Source of the DNA: Halococcus morrhuae DSM 1307
Lineage (GTDB): Archaea; Halobacteriota; Halobacteria; Halobacteriales; Halococcaceae
Reading direction: 5' to 3'
DNA length: 36,827 nucleotides
Assembly: GCF_000336695.1 (NCBI RefSeq)
Contig: NZ_AOMC01000093.1
Location: 788-37,614 of the forward strand
Shown: piece after piece, positions 30,969 through 36,827 of the stretch
How the letters are laid out: each line of letters opens with the position of its first letter
How positions within the stretch are numbered: the first letter of the stretch is position 1
Program-made: the position numbers and the translations under genes
Notes under the pieces: generated by a model
The model's input: the letters and a program-made list of their open reading frames with translations, nothing else
Databases searched by the model: none
Told to the model about the DNA's origin: nothing

Positions 30969-32107
30969 TGTGCACCCCCAGCCTGCTCGACAGATCGCTG
31001 GACCGCGCCTTCGAGCGTCTGCTCGATGTCGAGCGCGTCGGCGTTCAGGATCTCCATCCCCTCCTCGGCGTTCGTCCCTGCCAGCCTGACGACGACGGGT
31101 TTCGGGAGCTCGTCGAACTCCTCGATGGCGCTGTTGATGCCGCGTGCCACCTCGTCGCCGCGGGTGATGCCCCCGAAGAGGTTGAAGACCACGCTGTCGA
31201 CGTTGTCGTCCGAGAAGACCATGTCGAGCGCGTTCGCCACGCGTTCGGCCTTCGCGCCGCCGCCGATGTCGAGGAAGTTCGCGGGTTCGCCCCCGTAGTA
31301 GTCGACGAGATCGAGCGTCGTCATGACGAGCCCGGCCCCGTTGCCGATGATTCCTACGTTGCCGTCGAGGCGGACGTAGTCGAACCCGTACTCGTTGGCC
31401 TTCGCTTCGAGATCGTCGCCCGCCGCGGCCTCCTCCATTTCGGCGAGGTCTGGCTGGCGAAAGAGCGCGTCGTCGTCGATGTTCATCACCGCGTCGGCGG
31501 CGACGACCTCGTCGTCGCCCGTGATCATCAGCGGGTTGATCTCGGCCTCACTCGCGTCGCGATCCTCCCAGAGGTCGAACAGCGTCGTGAGCACGCTCGC
31601 GACGTCGGAGGCGACCGCGCGATCGACGCCCGCATCGTAAACCGCCCGGTTGGCCTGGTAGTGGTGCATGCCGAAGGCGGGATCGACGTGTTCGCGCGCG
31701 ATGGCTTCCGGGCTCTCCTCGGCGACCGATTCGATGTCGACGCCACCCTCAGAGGAGACCATCGCCACGGGCTCGCCCGCGCCGCGGTCCATCGTCACGC
31801 CGACGTAGAGCTCGTCGACGAAATCCACGGCCTGTTCGACGAGCACGCGCTCGACGGTGTAGCCCTTGAGATCCATTCCGAGGATGGAGTCGGCGGCCTC
31901 GCGGGCCTCCTCGTCGCTCTCGGCGAGCTCGATCCCGCCGGCCTTCCCCCGCCCGCCGACGTGGACCTGTGCCTTCACCGCAACCGGATAGCCGATCGAT
32001 TCGGCCGCATCGAGCACCTCGTCGGTGCTTTCGGCCAGCACCGACTCGGGCGTCGGCATGCCGGCCTCGGCGAAGACTTCCTTTGCCTGATATTCGTGGA
32101 GTCGCAT
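30965..32107 (-). CDS. sucC: Succinyl-CoA ligase (ADP/GDP-forming), beta subunit
   Basis: The 380-residue beta subunit holds the ATP-grasp nucleotide site and the C-terminal CoA-ligase domain. Recognisable parts are [12 protein letters not shown] at the start, [15 protein letters not shown], the metal-binding region EINPLM, and NIFGGI-like [13 protein letters not shown] near the end. The ATG at 32107 is supported by an ATTTAT element about 29 bases upstream, and it also has a GAGGTG directly before the start. The frame upstream of this start does not look coding. The stop overlaps sucD. Succinate made here is the substrate of the nearby succinate dehydrogenase. Confidence 0.96.
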   Translation of the reverse strand: MRLHEYQAKEVFAEAGMPTPESVLAESTDEVLDAAESIGYPVAVKAQVHVGGRGKAGGIELAESDEEAREAADSILGMDLKGYTVERVLVEQAVDFVDELYVGVTMDRGAGEPVAMVSSEGGVDIESVAEESPEAIAREHVDPAFGMHHYQANRAVYDAGVDRAVASDVASVLTTLFDLWEDRDASEAEINPLMITGDDEVVAADAVMNIDDDALFRQPDLAEMEEAAAGDDLEAKANEYGFDYVRLDGNVGIIGNGAGLVMTTLDLVDYYGGEPANFLDIGGGAKAERVANALDMVFSDDNVDSVVFNLFGGITRGDEVARGINSAIEEFDELPKPVVVRLAGTNAEEGMEILNADALDIEQTLEGAVQRSVEQAGGAQ

Positions 32108-32133
32108 CACCTCGTGAACGGAGTGGCGAGCGC

Positions 32134-32139
32134 ATAAAT
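32134..32139 (-). promoter_or_regulatory. TATA element of sucCD
   Basis: ATTTAT on the minus strand (in GGGGATTTATGCG) is centred about 29 bases before the sucC ATG. Confidence 0.5.
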
Positions 32140-32250
32140 CCCCGCGATTCGCGACGTTGCTCGTTCCGGTCAGCGGACTCTTGTCGGACAGATCGTGGAC
32201 ATGTCGCCGCTCGTGGCCACCGACGAACGATGTTCGCCAACTCTCCCCAC

Positions 32251-32910
32251 TCAGAGTACGTCCGGCGAATCGGCGATGACGCCGTCGACGCCGGCCCGTT
32301 CGAGCAGCCCGACCGCGATCGGGCTGTCGATCGTCCAGACGTTCACCCCCATGCCGGCGTCGTGGGCGCGCTCGATCGCGTCGGTCAGCAGCCAGTGACT
32401 CCAATGGACGTGGATATACCCACAGTCGAGCGCGAGCGCGTTCTCGAAATCCTCGTCGGTGTTCAGCCCGAAGAGATAGGCCAGCTCCACGGTCGGATCG
32501 TCGGTGTCGAGCTGGTCGAGCGCCTCGCCGTCGAACGAGGAGACGATGACCTCGTTGTCGACCGTGGAAGCGGCCGCGACCGCCTCGTTCGCGATCCCGC
32601 GCTCCTTCAGTTCGAGGTTGATCCCCGTTCCGTTCGGGATCGCGTCAGCAGCCTCCGTAAGCGACACAATTCCAGTATTCGTGTCATGTACGTCGAGCGC
32701 TTCGAGCCGCGAGAGCGGGAGCTCGTCGACGCGCCCGGAGCCGTCGGTCGCCCGATCGACCACCTCGTCGTGGAAGACGACGAGTTCACCCGAGCCACAC
32801 CGTCGAACGTCAAGCTCGATCACGTCCGCGTCGGCGACCGCGTTCTCGATGGCGACGAGCGTGTTCGCGGGATAGCGGTCGGCGAAGCCGCGGTGGGCGA
32901 TGAGCCGCAT
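32251..32910 (-). CDS. Glycerophosphodiester phosphodiesterase
   Basis: This 219-residue GDPD-family enzyme hydrolyses glycerophosphodiesters to glycerol phosphate and an alcohol. The catalytic and metal residues are seen as H6-R7 (AHRG), E32 and D34 (IELDV) and H47 (VFHDE). The family's PENT motif reads PANT. Later strands ELKE and VWTIDS complete the TIM barrel. No signal peptide is seen, so it should act in the cytoplasm, perhaps on phospholipid breakdown products. The start at 32910 is favoured by a CTTTGT element 27 bases upstream; a GTG at 32937 is an alternative. It diverges from the quinone oxidoreductase gene, 74 bases away. Confidence 0.9.
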   Translation of the reverse strand: MRLIAHRGFADRYPANTLVAIENAVADADVIELDVRRCGSGELVVFHDEVVDRATDGSGRVDELPLSRLEALDVHDTNTGIVSLTEAADAIPNGTGINLELKERGIANEAVAAASTVDNEVIVSSFDGEALDQLDTDDPTVELAYLFGLNTDEDFENALALDCGYIHVHWSHWLLTDAIERAHDAGMGVNVWTIDSPIAVGLLERAGVDGVIADSPDVL

Positions 32911-32984
32911 CGGGGCCGTTTGACCGCCGACGGACAAAGCCCTCTCGGAGGTAGTTTTTTCTCGCTGGTCGACGAGTCACCGTC

Positions 32985-33968
32985 ATGCGCGCCGTCAGAT
33001 ATCACGATCACGGCGGTCCGGACGTGCTCACAACCGAGGAGATCGACGACCCCACACCAGACGACGAGGAGGTGGTCGTCGACGTCCACGCCGCCGGCGT
33101 CAACCCCGTCGATACCTACTTCCGAGACGGGGGATACGAACCGTTCTCGCTCCCGATGGTTCCTGGAACAGACTTCGCCGGCGAGGTCCGCGAGACCGGC
33201 TCCGCGGTCAAGGGATTCGCGTCCGGCGATCGCGTCTACGGGACGGGCATCGGCCGCGAGCACTACGGTGGCTACGCCGAGCGCGTCGCCGTCCCCTCGG
33301 ATCGACTCGTCACGCTGCCCGACAGTGTGGACACGACTGCGGCGGGCGCGGCGGGCGTCGCCGGCGTGACGGCCTGGCGCGCGCTCGTCGATCACGCGGC
33401 GCTCGAACCCGGTGAAACCTGTCTTGTCCACGGCGGCTCCGGCGGGGTCGGCCACGTCGCGGTCCAGCTCGCCGCCGCGGCTGGCGCACGGGTGCTGACG
33501 ACCGCCAGCCCGGACTACCACGACCGCCTCGCCGAACTGGGTGCCGACGCGGTCCTCGATTACTTGCGGGACGATCTCGCCGACGCGGTCCAGGAGGTCG
33601 CGAGCGCGGGTCCGGGAACCGACGGCGTCGACGTGATCCTCGACCACCGCCTCGACGACTACCTCCAGTTCGATGCCGACGTGGCCGCGACCGGCGCGCG
33701 GGTGGTCGGTATCGGCGAGAGCGATCCGGCGGTCGGTCTGGAGAACGACGGTGTCGCGCGGAGCAAGGACGTCTCCTACCAGTTCATGAGTATGTTCAAC
33801 ACGCCAGAGTTCCGCGTGCCGCTCGCCCGGCTGGCTCAGCTCATGGATGCCGGCGACCTCACGATCGACATCGCCCGCGAGTACGGACTCGACGAGGCGG
33901 GCGACGCACAGCGCGCCGTCCTGGAGGAGAGTTTCCTCGGGAAACTCGTGCTCGTTCCGGAGCGATGA
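32985..33968 (+). CDS. Zinc-free quinone oxidoreductase-like MDR dehydrogenase
   Basis: The 327-residue protein belongs to the medium-chain dehydrogenase/reductase superfamily, in the branch of NADPH:quinone oxidoreductases. The GroES-like N-terminal half has GVNPVDTYFRDGGY and VPGTDFAGEV; the nucleotide fold has VHGGSGGVGHVAVQLA (148-163). The cysteines that bind catalytic and structural zinc in alcohol dehydrogenases are missing. It probably reduces quinones or enone-type carbonyls with NADPH; the true substrate is unknown. A GTTTTTTC element lies about 25 bases before the ATG. It shares a 74-base divergent promoter region with the phosphodiesterase gene. Confidence 0.9.
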   Translation: MRAVRYHDHGGPDVLTTEEIDDPTPDDEEVVVDVHAAGVNPVDTYFRDGGYEPFSLPMVPGTDFAGEVRETGSAVKGFASGDRVYGTGIGREHYGGYAERVAVPSDRLVTLPDSVDTTAAGAAGVAGVTAWRALVDHAALEPGETCLVHGGSGGVGHVAVQLAAAAGARVLTTASPDYHDRLAELGADAVLDYLRDDLADAVQEVASAGPGTDGVDVILDHRLDDYLQFDADVAATGARVVGIGESDPAVGLENDGVARSKDVSYQFMSMFNTPEFRVPLARLAQLMDAGDLTIDIAREYGLDEAGDAQRAVLEESFLGKLVLVPER

Positions 33969-34021
33969 TCGGCCCGGACCGTCTCGCAACGTTCGTAACC
34001 CGGTGTTGAGTAGGCCGGGCC

Positions 34022-34984
34022 ATGTCGCTGCTCTCGGTCTTCGCCACGGCCATCCTCCCTATCGTCACCATCGCGGCGGTCGGCTTCGTTCTCGGGCGCG
34101 TCCGTGAGATCGACGTCGGCCCGCTCAACACCGTCACCGTCTACGTACTCGTGCCAGCGCTGGTTTTCCACAGTCTCACGACGACCACGGTCGGCGGCGC
34201 GACGCTGGCGAAGGTGTTCGTCGGCGTCGTCGTCTTCATCCTGGTCATGGTCGGGCTCGCGGAGGGTGTCGGCCGCGTGCTCGGCGAGAGCGAACCGATA
34301 CAGAGCGCGTTCGTGTTGGTGAGCGCTTTCTCGAACTCGGGCAACTACGGGATCCCCCTCTCCGAGTTCGCCTTCGGCGAGACCGGCCGGGCGACGGCGG
34401 TCCTCTATCTGGTCGCCCAGAGCGTCGTCATCTACACCGTGGGCGTGTATCTCGCCTCGCGGGCCGGCGGTGCGCGCGGTCTCGGCGCGCTCACGAAGGT
34501 GTTCAGACTGCCGTTGGTCTATGCGGTCGTGCTCGCACTCGTCGTGCGCGCGCTCGGGCTCGTCCCACCGGCCGACGGCGCGACGATGACGACGATCCAG
34601 CTCGTCGGCGACGCGTCGATCCCGCTGATGCTCATTTTGGTGGGAGTCCAACTGGCGAGCGCGAACTACGGCGCGGCGCTGTCGCGCGTGGGACCGGCGA
34701 ACGTTCTCAAACTCCTCGTCGCGCCGGCCGTCGGGCTCGCCATCGTGTCCATGCTCGACTTCGGCAACACGACCGTCGCGCGCGTGTTCGTCCTCGAATG
34801 TGCCGCGCCGGCGGCGATCACGTCGCTCATCCTGCTCATCGAACTGGGTGGCGAGCCGCCGGCAGGCGTCAGCGGCCCGGAGTACGTCAGCGCGGCCGTC
34901 CTCACGACGACGCTCCTGAGCGTGCCCGTGCTCACGCTGTTGATTACGCTCCTCAAATCGGGCCTCGTCGAGTCGCTGCTGTAG
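34022..34984 (+). CDS. AEC-family permease
   Basis: This 320-residue membrane protein has about ten TM segments in two similar halves, the auxin efflux carrier (AEC) arrangement. Family signatures include the asparagine-rich FSNSGNYGIPLSEFAFG near the first half's crossover and AAPAAITSLILLIELGG in the second half. Prokaryotic AEC proteins move small organic anions such as malate or malonate; the substrate here is unknown. It is followed 55 bases later by an FAD oxidase gene on the same strand, so a carboxylate import link is conceivable but not shown. Confidence 0.88.
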   Translation: MSLLSVFATAILPIVTIAAVGFVLGRVREIDVGPLNTVTVYVLVPALVFHSLTTTTVGGATLAKVFVGVVVFILVMVGLAEGVGRVLGESEPIQSAFVLVSAFSNSGNYGIPLSEFAFGETGRATAVLYLVAQSVVIYTVGVYLASRAGGARGLGALTKVFRLPLVYAVVLALVVRALGLVPPADGATMTTIQLVGDASIPLMLILVGVQLASANYGAALSRVGPANVLKLLVAPAVGLAIVSMLDFGNTTVARVFVLECAAPAAITSLILLIELGGEPPAGVSGPEYVSAAVLTTTLLSVPVLTLLITLLKSGLVESLL

Positions 34985-35039
34985 CGGAGTTGGTATCCGT
35001 TATCATAGCTCTTAACAGCGCTTCGCGCCCATCGAACGT

Positions 35040-36827
35040 ATGGCCGTCGATGACGAGTTCTACGACCCACCGGATATCCAAACCTCGGCCGACGCGCTCG
35101 GCCACGATCACGCCGACGTCGCCGAGTATCGCGCGCTCGCCGCCGATCTCCGCGAGCAGATCCGTGGCGAAGTGCGCTTCGACGAATACTCACAGATCCT
35201 CTACGCGACCGACGGCAGCATCTATCAGGCCCGACCCGCCGGCGTGGTCTGCCCGCGCGACACCGAGGACGTGCGAGCGGCGATCCGGGTCGCTGCCGAC
35301 CACGACACACCGGTGCTCCCGCGCGGCACCGGCTCGTCGCTGGCCGGGCAGGCCGTGGGACCGGGCTGTGTCGTGCTCGATACGACCCGCCACATGGATT
35401 CGATCCTCGATGTCGATCCCGACGGGAAAACTGCAACCGTCCAGCCCGGCGTCGTCCAGGATCATCTCGACGACCATCTCGATCAGTGGGATCTCAAGTT
35501 CGCACCTGACCCCGCCTCCTCGAACCGGGCGACGATCGGCGGCGGGATCGGGAACAACAGTACCGGCGCGCACTCGGTGCGCTACGGCATCACCGACGCC
35601 TACACCGCGGAGCTGCGGGTCGTGCTCGCCGACGGCTCGCTGATCCATACTCGCCCCGTGGTCCTGGATAGTCCCGAGTGGGACGGGTTGGTCGACAAGG
35701 ACGACCGCGAGGCCGCGCTCTACCGCACGGTACGAGAACTGGTCGAGGAGAACGAAGCGGAGATCGACGAGCGCTATCCGACCCTGAAGCGCTCGGTGTC
35801 TGGCTACAACCTCCACAAAGCTATCTACGAGAACGAGGCCGGCGAAGAAGTCATCAACCTCACGAAACTGTTCGTCGGCGCGGAGGGGACCTTGGGGACG
35901 ATCGTCGAGGCGACGCTCGACCTCGTGAGCAAGCCCGACGAGACCGCGCTCGCGCTCTACTGTTTCGAGAGTTTGGGCGACGCGATGGAGGCCGTCCCCG
36001 AGGCGCTCGACTTCGACGTGAGCGCCGTCGAGCTGATGGACGACGAGGTGTTCCGGCTGGCGAGCGAGTCGACCGAGTTCGCCCAGTACGCCGAACCGAT
36101 CCCCGAGGGGACGGCCGCGGCGCTGATGCTCGAATACGATTCGGAGCTCCGCGACGACTTCGAGGACGCGATCGGGGCGACGAACAACCACTTCGTCGAC
36201 GAGGGAAGCGCCTTCGAGGTACTGGAGGCCTATTCCGAGGAAGATCAACTGAAGCTCTGGAAGCTCCGCAAGGCCGCGATCCCGCTGTTGATGAGTCTCG
36301 AAGGCGATCCGAAACCCTACCCGTTCATCGAGGACGCGACCGTTCCTCCTGAGGAGCTCGCCGAATACGTGGGTGAGTTCGAGGAAGTGCTGAAAGACCA
36401 CGACACGTCGGCGGCGTACTTCGCGCACGCCGGATCGGGGACGCTCCACATCCGTCCGATCCTCAGCCTCAAGGAGAACGAAGGAGTCGAGACGATGCAC
36501 TCGATCTCAGAGGACGTCACCACGCTCGTGCTGGAGCACAACGGCTCCTTTTCGGGCGAGCACGGCGACGGCCTCGCACGCACGGAGTTCAACCCGAAGA
36601 TGTACGGCGAGGTACTTTGGAGCGCGTTCCAGGAACTCAAACTCGCCGCCGATCCCGACCGGCGGATGAACCCCGGCAAGGTGGTCTACTGGGCGGACGA
36701 TCCGGCCGACATGCGCGAGAACCTCCGGTACGGGGCGGAATATTCCTCCCTCGAACCGCAGACCGAGATGGACTTCGAGGGAGAAGGTGGCTTCTCGCAC
36801 GCCATCGAGCTCTGTAACGGCTGTGGC
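35040..36827 (+). CDS. FAD-linked oxidase, GlcD/D-lactate dehydrogenase type, with Fe-S tail (3' end outside window)
   Basis: The first 596 residues are visible and the frame is still open at the window edge. An FAD-binding PCMH domain (about 60-290: LPRGTGSSLAGQAVG, TIGGGIGNNSTGAHS) is followed by an FAD-oxidase C-terminal domain with SGEHGDGLARTEFNP and NPGKVVYW. The last residues, ELCNGCG (C592, C595), are the start of a ferredoxin-like CxxC site. It is therefore probably a GlcD-GlcF-type fusion of about 1000 residues oxidising D-lactate, glycolate or a similar 2-hydroxyacid into the menaquinone pool. A TTAACA element lies 27 bases before the ATG. Substrate assignment is inference. Confidence 0.88.
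   Translation, partial: MAVDDEFYDPPDIQTSADALGHDHADVAEYRALAADLREQIRGEVRFDEYSQILYATDGSIYQARPAGVVCPRDTEDVRAAIRVAADHDTPVLPRGTGSSLAGQAVGPGCVVLDTTRHMDSILDVDPDGKTATVQPGVVQDHLDDHLDQWDLKFAPDPASSNRATIGGGIGNNSTGAHSVRYGITDAYTAELRVVLADGSLIHTRPVVLDSPEWDGLVDKDDREAALYRTVRELVEENEAEIDERYPTLKRSVSGYNLHKAIYENEAGEEVINLTKLFVGAEGTLGTIVEATLDLVSKPDETALALYCFESLGDAMEAVPEALDFDVSAVELMDDEVFRLASESTEFAQYAEPIPEGTAAALMLEYDSELRDDFEDAIGATNNHFVDEGSAFEVLEAYSEEDQLKLWKLRKAAIPLLMSLEGDPKPYPFIEDATVPPEELAEYVGEFEEVLKDHDTSAAYFAHAGSGTLHIRPILSLKENEGVETMHSISEDVTTLVLEHNGSFSGEHGDGLARTEFNPKMYGEVLWSAFQELKLAADPDRRMNPGKVVYWADDPADMRENLRYGAEYSSLEPQTEMDFEGEGGFSHAIELCNGCG

Noticed and set aside
1-36827. CRISPR array, IS element, integrase or attachment site
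   Set aside because: No regularly spaced repeats, transposase or integrase motifs, or terminal inverted repeats with target duplications were found.

Overview
The window is chromosomal DNA from a haloarchaeon (class Halobacteria). The evidence is high GC with strong G/C at third codon positions, acidic proteins rich in Asp and Glu, an archaeal-type prolyl-tRNA synthetase, an archaeal Lrp/AsnC-TRASH copper regulator, AbrB-PhoU proteins, and A/T-rich TATA elements about 25-29 bases before start codons, which indicates mostly leaderless mRNAs. The genus cannot be fixed from the sequence; Halococcus would be a guess. I see no phage, IS element, CRISPR array, tRNA or rRNA. Most of the window is housekeeping and accessory metabolism.

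Layout. 1-3679 (+): a short AT-richer leader with a perfect inverted repeat, then the overlapping genes menA-menC-menE for menaquinone. 3698-11154: large glutamate synthase (gltB), prolyl-tRNA synthetase (proS) and two SRPBCC proteins on the minus strand, with a small zinc-finger gene on the plus strand between the SRPBCC genes. 11258-15295 (+): aldo/keto reductase, an MFS transporter, a SnoaL-like protein and an OFA-type MFS transporter preceded by a tiny upstream ORF. 15316-20489 (-): gamma-glutamyltransferase, the copper ATPase copA and its probable TRASH-domain regulator. 20672-22568: two divergent phosphate-type regulators (AbrB-PhoU and PhoU). 22569-23151: a gene-free stretch packed with GC-rich palindromes.

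23152-26847 (-): sdhC-sdhD-sdhB-sdhA (succinate dehydrogenase), with a possible 36-residue small protein between sdhB and sdhA. 27058-29692: a zinc-type CDF exporter, an AlkA-type DNA glycosylase and a ZIP metal transporter. 29693-30098: a gene-free stretch with a candidate structured RNA. 30099-32107 (-): sucC-sucD (succinyl-CoA ligase). 32251-36827: glycerophosphodiesterase (-), then a quinone oxidoreductase-like enzyme, an AEC permease and an FAD oxidase that runs off the window edge (all +).

How the genes fit together. Menaquinone made through MenA/C/E is the expected electron acceptor for succinate dehydrogenase and probably for the FAD/Fe-S oxidase at the right edge. SucCD and SdhCDBA catalyse consecutive TCA-cycle steps and lie within 9 kb of each other. 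CopA with its regulator, the CDF exporter and the ZIP transporter give a loose concentration of metal-homeostasis genes.

The best candidates for undescribed biology are small: (i) a 22-codon upstream ORF whose stop overlaps the start of the OFA transporter; (ii) the 36-codon ORF with a GGAGG site between sdhB and sdhA; (iii) a structured RNA with its own TATA box and a hairpin/U-tract upstream of the ZIP gene; (iv) nested inverted repeats at the phoU promoter; (v) the 25-bp inverted repeat beside a TATA box upstream of menA. All are predictions from sequence inspection only.
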